Both the position numbers and the translations under genes were made by a program. The notes under the pieces are model-generated. The model was not told the origin of the DNA and searched no databases. It worked only from the letters and a program-made list of their open reading frames with translations. Below are positions 7,248 to 15,714 of a stretch of DNA of 42,642 bases, piece by piece (positions within the stretch are counted from its first letter, which is position 1; each line of letters begins with the position of its first letter). The stretch comes from a virus, in IMG/VR virus record IMGVR_UViG_3300037314_000074, positions 1-42,642 of that record; one strand, given 5' to 3'.

Positions 7248-7792
7248 TATAATTCTACGTATTCATCTAAAGAAACTTCAATCACCCATCTGTTGCAATG
7301 TTTAACTATTTCATCGTACAGAGATTGTTTAGCTTTACCGTACAAATGCAGTCTAAGAGTATTACATGGATAGTATAGACCATAGACCAGTAATTGACCA
7401 ATTGCTGATTTCCAACTTTTGAAAGATTTGCACTCTATTAGCTCCCCGTCTGTCAATAGGTCAATATTACCAGCTGGCGTTTTAACTTCTCTTTTGCCAC
7501 CTATCTTTTCTTGTAACCGTTGTACTGCTGATTTTTCAGGCGTTGTCTTTTTCCTATCTGTAAATATATGAGTATCACGGTAATACTTATCATGAGGCAA
7601 ATAGGGCATATCTATTAGTTTAGACCCATCTTCTGTTCTTAATCCCCTGTCGTAAAAATATTTTATTATATCTTTTGCCATTTGTAAAGATATATCATTA
7701 TAATTAATGTCTTGTTGAAAATGAGTTTCAATTGCATTTAATACTACTCTAGGTTTGGTACCACTTAGTTTAGCAACTTCATGCAGATTCAT
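7244..7792 (-). CDS. PD-(D/E)XK-type nuclease with N-terminal HTH-like segment, 182 aa
   Basis: Residues 105-140 carry the nuclease signature GNIDLL (Asp111), LIECK (Glu120-x-Lys122) and a following Gln133 in a WKSAIGQ helix. The first 25 residues (MNLHEVAKLSG...) look like a helix-turn-helix. Such nucleases act in recombination, DNA repair or as free-standing endonucleases. No ribosome binding site is visible; the ATG lies directly after a terminator hairpin. A late-type element lies upstream (7835-7844), so it may be expressed with the virion genes. Confidence 0.7.
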   Translation of the reverse strand: MNLHEVAKLSGTKPRVVLNAIETHFQQDINYNDISLQMAKDIIKYFYDRGLRTEDGSKLIDMPYLPHDKYYRDTHIFTDRKKTTPEKSAVQRLQEKIGGKREVKTPAGNIDLLTDGELIECKSFKSWKSAIGQLLVYGLYYPCNTLRLHLYGKAKQSLYDEIVKHCNRWVIEVSLDEYVELY

Positions 7793-7793
7793 G

Positions 7794-7831
7794 AAAAAAT
7801 ACCTGGTATCGTCACAAATACGGTACCAGGT
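7794..7831 (-). terminator. Rho-independent terminator after the portal-scaffold operon
   Basis: On the minus strand a 12-bp stem (ACCTGGTACCGT / ACGATACCAGGT with one G-U pair) is followed by ATTTTTTC. It separates the upstream scaffold-portal operon from the nuclease gene whose ATG follows at 7792. Confidence 0.8.
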
Positions 7832-7844
7832 AATAACTAGGGGT
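7818..7844 (-). promoter_or_regulatory. late-type promoter element, weak -10
   Basis: ACCCCTAGTT occurs on the minus strand at 7844-7835, overlapping the stop codon of the 76-residue gene. The hexamer 11 bases further (CCGTAT) is a poor -10, and the terminator hairpin overlaps it, so activity is uncertain. Confidence 0.4.
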
Positions 7845-8074
7845 TACATAGGATAAAAAATGTAGTACTCTCGTTTTTCACCACCAATAGCTCTAACAAT
7901 ACTACCGTAATAGAGATAACCTTTATCGTAGTACTTGTTAATAAATTCTGTTAACTCCTTATAACTAGATTCAGCACTGGACGGAAAGTTAGACATACCA
8001 CTATTTTTACTATCTAATACTAGTGGTTTAGATTTGGGTTTGGATTTGGTCTTAGGTTGTTGTTCACTAGGCAT
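7844..8074 (-). CDS. hypothetical protein, 76 aa, in the portal operon
   Basis: The N-terminal 30 residues are a flexible Lys/Pro/Ser-rich segment; residues 40-76 look globular (winged-helix-like or a small alpha/beta fold). It shares the start MPSE and the leader AAAGGAGTAATAT with the adjacent scaffold candidate, so the two 5' regions probably arose by duplication. Function unknown; the position suggests a virion or assembly role. Confidence 0.6.
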   Translation of the reverse strand: MPSEQQPKTKSKPKSKPLVLDSKNSGMSNFPSSAESSYKELTEFINKYYDKGYLYYGSIVRAIGGEKREYYIFYPM

Positions 8075-8091
8075 ATATTACTCCTTTATGG

Positions 8092-8763
8092 TTATAGAAA
8101 TAAATCGTCAAATGCACTAAAGTCATCCGAACTTAATTCTTCAAATGTTTTTGGATTTGGTTTAGATTTTTGTTGTTGATTTGAAGGGGGTCCATCAGGT
8201 TGTGGTGCATCTTCTTTAGGTTGATTGCGTTGTTCAACCATCTGTACCCCTTCTTTGAGCTTTTTATATTTATCGCTATTTAAGAAAGTTTTAAGTTTTT
8301 TGGTATCACTAGGTAGAAATTCTCTTAACTCATCTGGCACACCGTGTTTTTCAATGATGTTCTCTTGAATTTCACTTTTTAGCTCATTAAGTTGGGATTT
8401 TAGTTCATTAATATATTCACTATCTGGATTAGATTTTTGTTTCTCTTGTTCTATTTGTTTCTCTTTGTTTTCAATCCATGTAGGAGATTGTTTTCTATAA
8501 TTACTATTTTGTACTTTATTTTCCGAACTTTCTGTACTTTCTGTACTTTCTGTACTTTGTTCTGTACTTTGTTCAGAATCTACCGTAGACTGTGATTCAC
8601 TACCACCATTAGGGTTAAGATTGGTTTGTGATTCAGGTGTTTGTTGCTGAAAATTCTGTTCAAATTGTTTAGCAGATTCTTCTAAACTTACTTCTGTATT
8701 TTGCTGTTGTTCGGTAGATTCTTCTGTATTTTGCTGTTGTTGTTGTTCAAATTCGCTAGGCAT
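8092..8763 (-). CDS. candidate capsid scaffolding protein, 223 aa
   Basis: The protein is highly acidic and Gln/Ser/Glu-rich. Residues 1-85 are low complexity with Gln runs and STE repeats, residues 95-135 look like a coiled coil, and the C-terminus ends in an acidic-aromatic tail (DDFSAFDDLF). This composition and its place next to the portal and capsid genes fit a scaffold, but there is no sequence motif proving it. The STE repeats come from a 9-bp DNA tandem repeat (TACTTTCTG, about 8527-8562), which could vary in copy number. Confidence 0.5.
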   Translation of the reverse strand: MPSEFEQQQQQNTEESTEQQQNTEVSLEESAKQFEQNFQQQTPESQTNLNPNGGSESQSTVDSEQSTEQSTESTESTESSENKVQNSNYRKQSPTWIENKEKQIEQEKQKSNPDSEYINELKSQLNELKSEIQENIIEKHGVPDELREFLPSDTKKLKTFLNSDKYKKLKEGVQMVEQRNQPKEDAPQPDGPPSNQQQKSKPNPKTFEELSSDDFSAFDDLFL

Positions 8764-8775
8764 ATATTACTCCTT

Positions 8776-8964
8776 TTATAGCTTACAAATAAAAATGCGG
8801 TCATTTAGATTTTCATTTTCTAGATTAATAACATCTAAATAAAGATACCAATCTGTATCATCTATATAAAAGTACCATCCAATATCCCAACTATCATCAA
8901 AACCTAGTAAATTTTTCAGATTTTGATAATCTTCAATCCTTTTGAAACTTCTATTTAGTGCCAT
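8776..8964 (-). CDS. hypothetical protein, 62 aa
   Basis: A small Trp/Asp/Tyr-rich protein (DSWDIGWYFYIDDTDWYLYL) with no recognised family. It is the first gene after a late-type promoter element (8991-9017) and precedes the scaffold candidate. Confidence 0.55.
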   Translation of the reverse strand: MALNRSFKRIEDYQNLKNLLGFDDSWDIGWYFYIDDTDWYLYLDVINLENENLNDRIFICKL

Positions 8965-8990
8965 AATCTTACGGTGTTTAACTCCTACTA

Positions 8991-9017
8991 TATCGTAGCC
9001 TTGGACAAACTAAGGGT
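8991..9017 (-). promoter_or_regulatory. late promoter, ACCCTTAGTT type
   Basis: Minus-strand ACCCTTAGTT (9017-9008), an 11-base spacer and ACGATA (8996-8991). It is preceded by GGGTCAACCC, resembling the GGGTTAACCC seen at two other late sites. Confidence 0.6.
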
Positions 9018-9022
9018 TGACC

Positions 9023-10327
9023 CTACCCTAGGGTATTAGAAGACATGTCGTCTAAATTGCCAGATAGTTTACTTTCTATTTCATCTAAAGTCAAATCAGA
9101 CCATATAGTTTCTTTTAATGCTTCTGCCCTGTCTACTCCTAATTCCACTAGTTGAGTAGCTACATTAAGTTGTTGTACTTTCTCTGAAGGGGACGTGGGA
9201 AAATAAGGTTTACTTCTAGTCAAGTTTACATTGTAGGTTTCAGTATCTAAAGGATCTACATTAGATAAGATACCATCTGTATTAGCCATTAACAAAACCT
9301 TTTCTAATAGTGGTTTTAAACCATTGTCTACATAGTTTTTCCATTTAGATTCAGCTTTAGAAATTGTAGCACTATTTTGAATTCTCAGTGTCAGAGATGA
9401 AACATCTTTACCTATATCAGAATTATTTGATTTGATACCCATAGAATCATTAAAATTATCTTTAAGTTGATCGATGAAGTCAAGATGTTCTTTACTAATA
9501 GCGTTAAAATTCAATGTGTCTAATTTACCTGCATCAGCTTCCGGCATTGATGTCAACACTTGAATTCTTTTCTTTAGTTTGTCCAAAGTATCATCTGGAT
9601 CGGGACTAATTATAAAAGGGTTACCAAATAAATGCACATTTTCCAAGGCATCATATACAGCCATTATTTCTGAGACTGCTTGTTTTAAAATAGCATGATT
9701 AAAATCACTGATGCCCCTATCTTCTGAAATCTTAACTCTATTTTTAATTACTTTTGCTGGTACAAATCTATACTCATGGGGTACTACCGTTTTATTTTTA
9801 TTCCAATCAAATTGTTCTGCTACTTTGTATTCTACTAAAGGGTAATTTATGAATTCTTTTTTGTTTAAATCAAATTTAAATACATAGTATGTATCTTCAT
9901 TTTCATCATATATCAACTTTTCTATATTTACTTCATCTAAATTACCTTGATTATCATAATAATAATTAAACTCTCTTTTACTAAAGAAATCAAATTTATA
10001 CAATTCACCAGATAGTCTAACAGTGACTAAAATTTCACCTTCTATTACCCCTGTTTCCCAAATAGAGTAAAGATTAGATTGCAATTCATTTCTATTTACC
10101 ACGTCTTCTAAATATTGTGTTTTCAATTTTTCTTCATTATCATTTGATACATCAATATTTAAACCACCATCAAATAGAAATCTATTCACCTCTTGAATAT
10201 ATCTATTTATTGGGCTAACTATAGGTGGTAAATTTTTCTTTTTATCTTTACTATAAATACTATTGTGATTAGAGCATTCTGGTATGTCCCCTACTAAATA
10301 CCATAATATCTCTGTCAATTCATCCAT
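9023..10327 (-). CDS. portal protein, 434 aa
   Basis: The arrangement fits dodecameric portal proteins through which DNA is packaged. The N-terminal half contains the beta-rich wing; the block near residues 195-240 (KISEDRGISDFNHAILKQAV) matches the conserved portal core that ends in an alpha helix; residues 285-345 hold the helical segment facing the channel. The C-terminal 70 residues form the helical crown. It is slightly short compared with SPP1-type portals. It is divergent from the capsid gene, and each has its own late promoter in the gap. Confidence 0.85.
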   Translation of the reverse strand: MDELTEILWYLVGDIPECSNHNSIYSKDKKKNLPPIVSPINRYIQEVNRFLFDGGLNIDVSNDNEEKLKTQYLEDVVNRNELQSNLYSIWETGVIEGEILVTVRLSGELYKFDFFSKREFNYYYDNQGNLDEVNIEKLIYDENEDTYYVFKFDLNKKEFINYPLVEYKVAEQFDWNKNKTVVPHEYRFVPAKVIKNRVKISEDRGISDFNHAILKQAVSEIMAVYDALENVHLFGNPFIISPDPDDTLDKLKKRIQVLTSMPEADAGKLDTLNFNAISKEHLDFIDQLKDNFNDSMGIKSNNSDIGKDVSSLTLRIQNSATISKAESKWKNYVDNGLKPLLEKVLLMANTDGILSNVDPLDTETYNVNLTRSKPYFPTSPSEKVQQLNVATQLVELGVDRAEALKETIWSDLTLDEIESKLSGNLDDMSSNTLG

Positions 10328-10361
10328 ATACTTTTACCTCTAAAATTATATCTCACCTATT

Positions 10362-10388
10362 ATTATAGGTGTTCAAATAACTAGGGGT
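10362..10388 (-). promoter_or_regulatory. late promoter of the portal gene
   Basis: Minus-strand ACCCCTAGTT (10388-10379), an 11-base spacer and a perfect TATAAT (10367-10362). This is the clearest example of the motif. Confidence 0.75.
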
Positions 10389-10421
10389 CTATTATCTAAA
10401 GACTAGGATTATTTATACTTA

Positions 10422-10448
10422 ACCCCTAGTTACAAAAAGTTACTAACT
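10422..10448 (+). promoter_or_regulatory. late promoter of the capsid operon
   Basis: ACCCCTAGTT at 10422-10431 points at the capsid gene. The -10 region (TACTAACTAAG from 10441) fits the consensus only loosely. With the portal copy it creates a TAACTAGGGG / CCCCTAGTTA inverted repeat. Confidence 0.6.
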
Positions 10449-10490
10449 AAGTGAAAAGATGAGAATGTTTAAATATGGAGGTTAAAATAA

Positions 10491-11561
10491 ATGGCAGTTG
10501 ATTACACTCAACTACAAAACGTACTAAATAGAACTTTTAGAGAACCTTTACAAGAATACGTGGTACGTGCAAATCCCGTACTACAAGCTCTAAATAAAAG
10601 GGCTGTAGCTAGTGATAAAATCTATATCAAAGGTGTGGGTGATTCTAGCCATAGTGCTGGTCCAGTAGCAGACGGTACTAGTATTTCTGCTAGTGTTAGC
10701 GATCAAACCACTTACCTTAATCCTACTCTAGATTGGTCTACTTATGTGGCTACTTTTAAAGTTCCCAAACGACTACTAGAACAACTAAATGGTCAACCTG
10801 GTATGCTTGGGAATGTGTTACAAGCCGAGATTTCAAACGCTGCAAAAGATTTGGCAGATCGTATTGCGCAAGATATTTTTGCAGGTGATGTCGCTAATGG
10901 TATCAAAGGTACTATTAGTATGATTGACGATGCCAATACTTATGCTGGTGTTGATAGATCGGTAGGTGCTAATTCTAATTGGCGTGCAACTGTAGTCGAT
11001 CTAGAGGACGGGGGTAGCCCTAGTGAATTATCTACTGGTTCTCTATATCAAGCTGATGAAGACTTTTTTGCTAATAATGGTTATGGTTTTACTGAGCAAC
11101 CGGGTCGATTCACTGCTATTACTGACCGTAAAATCATGACCAAATACAAAGCAATGCTAGAAAGTATTGATTTATCGTCTCTTAGTTCAGCCCATTTTGT
11201 AAACCGGGCTAACTCTAGCGGTAGTCTAGGTTATACTAATGTAGGTTGGATGGGTATCCCTATGCTAAGGGATAGAAATGTTCAATCAGCTAGTGGTGAT
11301 TTGGCAGACTCTGGTCGTCTATATTTCCTAGACATGGACAATATCGAACTAGCTGTTCTTAATCCCGATCCTAATAAGTCTCTAATTCATCAAGTGCAAG
11401 GTTACCGTAGTGCTGAACGTACTAATGGTATGCGTACCTATATTGAAATTCTAGGAAATAACGGGGAATTTGTAGAAGGATACGTTAAAACCTATGTACA
11501 ATTAGTGACTAATGATGCCAAAGCTGCCGGTGTTGTTGTCAAAAACATCAAGAATACTTAA
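10491..11561 (+). CDS. major capsid protein, HK97 fold, 356 aa
   Basis: The protein begins with a short N-arm and an LLEQL-containing spine-helix region near residues 100-135. Its C-terminal part (VQGYRSAERTNGMRTYIEI) resembles the A-domain end of HK97-type capsid proteins. Its length is typical of a subunit without a long cleaved delta domain, which agrees with the absence of a recognisable prohead protease. A GGAGG ribosome binding site precedes the ATG. It opens the plus-strand head operon. Confidence 0.85.
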   Translation: MAVDYTQLQNVLNRTFREPLQEYVVRANPVLQALNKRAVASDKIYIKGVGDSSHSAGPVADGTSISASVSDQTTYLNPTLDWSTYVATFKVPKRLLEQLNGQPGMLGNVLQAEISNAAKDLADRIAQDIFAGDVANGIKGTISMIDDANTYAGVDRSVGANSNWRATVVDLEDGGSPSELSTGSLYQADEDFFANNGYGFTEQPGRFTAITDRKIMTKYKAMLESIDLSSLSSAHFVNRANSSGSLGYTNVGWMGIPMLRDRNVQSASGDLADSGRLYFLDMDNIELAVLNPDPNKSLIHQVQGYRSAERTNGMRTYIEILGNNGEFVEGYVKTYVQLVTNDAKAAGVVVKNIKNT

Positions 11562-11620
11562 TTTCATTCATAATTACTCCTTTCTTAGCCTATTTTCATA
11601 CAAAAAGAGGGGTACTTATC

Positions 11621-11911
11621 ATGGTATCCCTTTTTAATCAAAACTATAAATTCAAGGTGATAAAAATGTTAATATTAGCATACTTTTTAATTTCGATTGT
11701 AATGTTTATCTTATTATTAGAATCTGAAAACATTAAAAAACCATATCCATTATCACAAAGAGAAGTACTATTTTGTTTAAATAGTGCATTATTGTGGTGG
11801 TTGACTGGAGTATATATGATGTATGAAAAGCGTCATATTATTTTAGAAAGTTTAGAAACATTGGTAGAAATAGACAGAATTAAAGGAAAGTTGGCAAATG
11901 GCATTGACTGA
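11621..11911 (+). CDS. small membrane protein, 96 aa
   Basis: Two hydrophobic segments (about residues 16-35 and 48-66) are followed by a charged C-terminal helix. A GAGGGG ribosome binding site precedes the ATG, and the 3' end overlaps the next gene by 14 bases. A membrane protein inside a head operon is unusual; a lysis, superinfection-exclusion or virion role is possible. No family recognised. Confidence 0.6.
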   Translation: MVSLFNQNYKFKVIKMLILAYFLISIVMFILLLESENIKKPYPLSQREVLFCLNSALLWWLTGVYMMYEKRHIILESLETLVEIDRIKGKLANGID

Positions 11912-12308
11912 AACACAACAAGAGAGAATTAGTTTCCATTTAGACATTTACAATGATTACAATTTACTATCAGTAACTCTAAACGTAAGACAATTAGATT
12001 ACTCTCCTGAAAAGGAAAAATCAATTGTAGGTAACTTATCAACAGCAGATACAGATGAAATTTTGACCCATATGGGTGAATCACTCTGTACTAAAGACAG
12101 TGTACTAGGTAGAGTGGAAATAGCCTATCGTAAATTATCCCCTGATAATGTTGATGATAGTTTGTTAGTCAAGAAAGCTGGTAATGTAGAACTTAGAAAC
12201 GATGAATATAGAGCGCGTAAAACAGTATACCATGAAAAAGTAAAAGAATTGAAACGTATTACAGGTTATGCTGACCAAGGGAATGATAGAGCCTCATTAA
12301 GTTTTTAG
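11898..12308 (+). CDS. head-tail connector candidate, 136 aa
   Basis: A helical protein of the size and position of gp6/gp15-type adaptors that bind below the portal. The assignment rests on order (capsid, then this gene, then MuF) and on the helical pattern, not on a clear motif. Confidence 0.5.
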   Translation: MALTETQQERISFHLDIYNDYNLLSVTLNVRQLDYSPEKEKSIVGNLSTADTDEILTHMGESLCTKDSVLGRVEIAYRKLSPDNVDDSLLVKKAGNVELRNDEYRARKTVYHEKVKELKRITGYADQGNDRASLSF

Positions 12309-12318
12309 GAATTTAGAT

Positions 12319-13281
12319 ATGCTACCAAAAACAATACTAAAAAGAATCGTAGATGACGATTTACAGATGGAGTATAAGTCAGCTAAAGTATTACAACAAA
12401 ATTTAGCTGAAGCTAGAAATAATGTAAAAAGTGCTTTATATAATAACCCTGATGATGTATACAATGCTAGATTGAAAAATGTACTAGATAAATATTTAGA
12501 TAAACTACCAGAAAAAACAAAAGAAAATTTCCCAGTAGATGAAATATATAATCATGGTGCTAGACAAGGTAAACGTATTTTGTCAGAGTCAGCTAATATA
12601 CCAAGTGACGATGACTTCCATGGATGGATGCCTGTTTTACCCATTAATGCAATATCTGCTGAAAAAGCTAGGATGGCAGACTTAATTCAACAAGTATCAG
12701 AAGATTTAAAAACTAAGATTCTTAGAGCTACACAAGTAGGATTAGCCCAAGGTAACACCCCTCAACAAACTATAGATGCCATTTTAGGTACTGGTCTAAG
12801 GGGAATGAATGGACGTGATGGCATATGGAGAAAAGCTACTCATAGAGCTGAAACCATAGGTCGTAGTATATCAAATGAATTAATAAACAAAGGGGCATTA
12901 CAGACTTATAGACAAGTAAATGATAAATCTCCTGAATTAGGTCTTAAAAAGGTATGGCAAGCTGTAAGCGATAAACGTACTTCTAATATTTGTCGTTCTC
13001 TTGATGGTCAAATTGTAGAAATGGATGAAAATTTCTCAGGTGCTGGTTTTACAGGAGAAACACCACCAGCTCACCCAAATTGTAGATCGAGAATCACTAC
13101 TAGACCTGCTAAAAATTGGGATAAGAAAAAACAAAAAGGAAAATACGATCAATCAAATACTCCAGAATATACAAACCCAAAAAGAGTGCCACCTAGAGGC
13201 ATTAGTGTATTTAAATTGAAGAGTATCATAAACTTAGAGATGAGTATCATGGCACTAGTACCACTTATGAAGAATTTCTAG
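12319..13281 (+). CDS. MuF/SPP1 gp7-type head morphogenesis protein, frameshifted at its end
   Basis: The C-terminal core carries the MuF signature: SDKRTSNICRSLDGQ near residues 220-235 and PPAHPNCRSRI near 250-260. Members are minor capsid proteins carried near the portal. The final 20 residues after RGISVFK look non-native. The -1 frame becomes open at 13215 and continues naturally into the gene at 13308. One extra A in the AAA at 13213-13215 would join both into a single protein of about 667 residues. Confidence 0.8.
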   Translation: MLPKTILKRIVDDDLQMEYKSAKVLQQNLAEARNNVKSALYNNPDDVYNARLKNVLDKYLDKLPEKTKENFPVDEIYNHGARQGKRILSESANIPSDDDFHGWMPVLPINAISAEKARMADLIQQVSEDLKTKILRATQVGLAQGNTPQQTIDAILGTGLRGMNGRDGIWRKATHRAETIGRSISNELINKGALQTYRQVNDKSPELGLKKVWQAVSDKRTSNICRSLDGQIVEMDENFSGAGFTGETPPAHPNCRSRITTRPAKNWDKKKQKGKYDQSNTPEYTNPKRVPPRGISVFKLKSIINLEMSIMALVPLMKNF

Positions 13282-13307
13282 AGCAGTCTGGTTTTAATCA
13301 AAATACG

Positions 13308-14321
13308 ATGGAACGTATGAAAGATAAAATTTCAGATGACCTTAAAAGAATACAAACACTAGATAAAAAACTGGATGAAAAAATAGAAGAAACTAAGAAT
13401 AAATTAGAGAGGAATAAATATAAAGACACAAATGGTAATAATTATAGAAGTATTTTAGAAAAGGAAAATCCTAAAGCTAGAAAATTAAGAGATAAAATTT
13501 TAAAAGAATCTGATGCTAGTTTAGATGATACTCCTGTATTAGATTATAGCACTAACGATGAAAAACTTGACAATAAATTTATAGAGAAATCTTTAGATCA
13601 ATTACCTGAGAGACAACGGAAACTAATTAAACGATTTATTTCTTCATCTAATCAAAATTATGTGATAGTAGATTTTAAGTCTGATAATAATGTATTGAAT
13701 GATACTGATAAATTAAATAATTATGCTAAAGATTTATCAGAAAAATTAAAATTAACTAAAGACCTTGTACGAGATAGTTTCAGGAGAGCTATTCTAGGTA
13801 GTAAAAACAATCTTGCAACGTATTTTAAACCATGGACTACATCTAAATTTGATAGAACAAATGGTTATACAGTTAAGTGGGGACAAGGGAATGTCATTAT
13901 GTTAAGAAATCAAGAAATAAAAGGAGATTATCAATCTTCTAAAGCTTCAGAAAGTGTAGCTAATACTCTTAAAAAACGCGGTAAACAAAAAGATTGGTCA
14001 ATAAATGATAAATCTACTAATACTAATTCTACAATAGGCACTTTAATCCATGAAACAGGGCATCAAGTACATTATAGGGCACAAGATAAATATAATTCCC
14101 TGAGAAACAACGAATTAAAAAATATAGGTGAATTTGATGCTGTTTCCACCTATGGAGATGAGGATAATGAAGAATTTCATGCAGAATTATTTGCAGCGTG
14201 GGCACAAAATCCTGATGCTTTGAAAAAAGAATACCCTGCTAAGTACTATCATATTGAAAATCTAATGGCTGAAGCATTATACGACGTAGAAACAGACGAG
14301 TTAAACGATATGTTGACTTAA
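13308..14321 (+). CDS. zinc metallopeptidase (HExxH) domain protein, probably the C-terminal part of the MuF protein
   Basis: The zincin motif HETGH is at residues 248-252, with a candidate third ligand in EEFHAELFAAW near residue 293. The N-terminal 110 residues are lysine/glutamate-rich coiled coil. Its reading frame is open from 13215 and reads sensibly before this ATG, which lacks a ribosome binding site. This suggests a MuF-metallopeptidase fusion, a layout known from MuF proteins that carry C-terminal effector domains. It could be a virion-borne protease injected with DNA or used in capsid maturation. If the frameshift is real, expression may depend on internal initiation. Confidence 0.7.
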   Translation: MERMKDKISDDLKRIQTLDKKLDEKIEETKNKLERNKYKDTNGNNYRSILEKENPKARKLRDKILKESDASLDDTPVLDYSTNDEKLDNKFIEKSLDQLPERQRKLIKRFISSSNQNYVIVDFKSDNNVLNDTDKLNNYAKDLSEKLKLTKDLVRDSFRRAILGSKNNLATYFKPWTTSKFDRTNGYTVKWGQGNVIMLRNQEIKGDYQSSKASESVANTLKKRGKQKDWSINDKSTNTNSTIGTLIHETGHQVHYRAQDKYNSLRNNELKNIGEFDAVSTYGDEDNEEFHAELFAAWAQNPDALKKEYPAKYYHIENLMAEALYDVETDELNDMLT

Positions 14322-14322
14322 T

Positions 14323-14369
14323 ATATACATATTACCCTAGGGTTAACCCTTAGTTTACAATATGTATAT
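14323..14369 (+). terminator. long hairpin after the metallopeptidase gene
   Basis: Arms ATATACATATT (14323-14333) and AATATGTATAT (14359-14369) are perfectly complementary and enclose a GGGTTAACCC palindrome. There is no T-run. It overlaps a late promoter and may be a processing site or a bound operator rather than a terminator. Confidence 0.4.
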
Positions 14370-14372
14370 AAT
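14346..14372 (+). promoter_or_regulatory. internal late promoter
   Basis: ACCCTTAGTT (14346-14355), an 11-base spacer and a perfect TATAAT (14367-14372) precede the connector genes from 14403. Confidence 0.7.
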
Positions 14373-14402
14373 CAGTAGAAAGTAAATTATTAATAGGATA
14401 TT

Positions 14403-14609
14403 ATGGCTAAATCTAGAAGTATCATTAATTTTGAAGAAAAATTGAAATCAATTCTCAATAAATCAAAAACGTATGAGGAATTTGAAGCAGAAATGGATAA
14501 ATTGAGAGATGAAATAGAAGGCGACTATTATGAAGACACAAAACTAGATATGATGGGAGATATAGAGGAGGCAGGTATGGCTAAACTTTTTAAAATGCCG
14601 AATGTATAG
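14403..14609 (+). CDS. hypothetical protein, 68 aa
   Basis: A small, charged helical protein, first in the unit behind the internal late promoter. Function unknown; possibly a head decoration or connector accessory. Confidence 0.55.
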   Translation: MAKSRSIINFEEKLKSILNKSKTYEEFEAEMDKLRDEIEGDYYEDTKLDMMGDIEEAGMAKLFKMPNV

Positions 14610-14621
14610 GAGTAAATATTC

Positions 14622-15290
14622 ATGACTGTACGAAATTTAGAAGTAAGACTTACAGAATTAGAAGATGATATATCTCAAAACTTAGGATATAGAGAGTATA
14701 TAGTTAAAGTAGGTAGTACCACTTTAGATCCTAGACCTTATTGTGATATGAAAAAAGTAGAAGACTTTAAACCCGGTACTTTAGACCTATTTAAGCAAAA
14801 TTTACAGGGTAATACCACTCCTATTGGTTTTTTCAGTCTGAATATTTCTAGAACAATCCCAGAAAACATTATACGTACTTACGACTATTGGTATATTATC
14901 CGAGACGGTATTGAATCACAATGCTTACCTGTATCTATTCAAGTAGAGGATGCAAGGTACAAGGTAATGTTGGCTATCGTGAAGAAAAATAAATACAATT
15001 ACGATTTTGATTCTGTGACTCTCAATAACACTACCCTTAATCCTAATGATACTCTATCTGTCAATGTATCTGTCAATAATTATCCTAATTCTGTGATCCA
15101 AATCACATGGAAAGGAGAAATTAGGATAGAAGATGTAGAAGGTAAATTACCTAGTCAAGTAGTCACAGATGGTGATAGTAATGCTTCATTTTCTATTCAA
15201 CTAAAATCTGATGTAGATCCTAAAAGTTTCTATTTTATTTTGAAAATGTTAGAGATAGATTATGAATCTGAAAAAGTAGAGGTAGTATAA
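14622..15290 (+). CDS. hypothetical virion protein, 222 aa
   Basis: Beta-rich in appearance, with a possible Ig-like segment in the C-terminal third (DSVTLNNTTLNPNDTLSVNV near residues 130-149). The stop codon directly abuts the next start. Position among connector genes suggests a head-tail junction or decoration protein. No specific family is recognised. Confidence 0.55.
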   Translation: MTVRNLEVRLTELEDDISQNLGYREYIVKVGSTTLDPRPYCDMKKVEDFKPGTLDLFKQNLQGNTTPIGFFSLNISRTIPENIIRTYDYWYIIRDGIESQCLPVSIQVEDARYKVMLAIVKKNKYNYDFDSVTLNNTTLNPNDTLSVNVSVNNYPNSVIQITWKGEIRIEDVEGKLPSQVVTDGDSNASFSIQLKSDVDPKSFYFILKMLEIDYESEKVEVV

Positions 15291-15704
15291 ATGGAACTGA
15301 GAAAACTACACAATAGTTTAAAATCTAAACTATCAGAATTATTAGATGTATATGCTTGGGATACAACACAATTCACTATTTTACCTAATGAGCCACCTAA
15401 AGGATATCTACAACTAGTACAAACCACCATTGGATCGGTTTATCGCACTGAATGGATGGTAGGTATCGCAGTAGCTAATAGTGATTGGAATGCTTTATGG
15501 GATGATGTATACACTATTCTAGAAAAAATTAATAAATATTTAACTAAACCACCACCATGTATAGATCCTGGTGGTACTTTATCATTAAATGGTAGCATAG
15601 ATATAGAAGTACCTAGCAGTTATTCCAATCAAACAGGTATTAGCAACACAGAAGGTTGGAAAACTGCAATTATCTTTAGTGTAGTAGTACAAGGATCTAG
15701 GTAG
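15291..15704 (+). CDS. tail terminator / minor tail protein candidate, 137 aa
   Basis: Size, alpha/beta pattern and position directly before a gp10-like gene fit the tail terminator or completion proteins that cap the tail tube. The start immediately follows the previous stop. No defining motif is visible. Confidence 0.45.
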   Translation: MELRKLHNSLKSKLSELLDVYAWDTTQFTILPNEPPKGYLQLVQTTIGSVYRTEWMVGIAVANSDWNALWDDVYTILEKINKYLTKPPPCIDPGGTLSLNGSIDIEVPSSYSNQTGISNTEGWKTAIIFSVVVQGSR

Positions 15705-15714
15705 GTGATATATA

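Noticed and set aside
10376-10434. TAACTAGGGG / CCCCTAGTTA inverted repeat as a bidirectional terminator
   Set aside because: It lies upstream of both divergent genes, has a loop of about 40 bases and no T-runs; two opposed late promoters explain it better.
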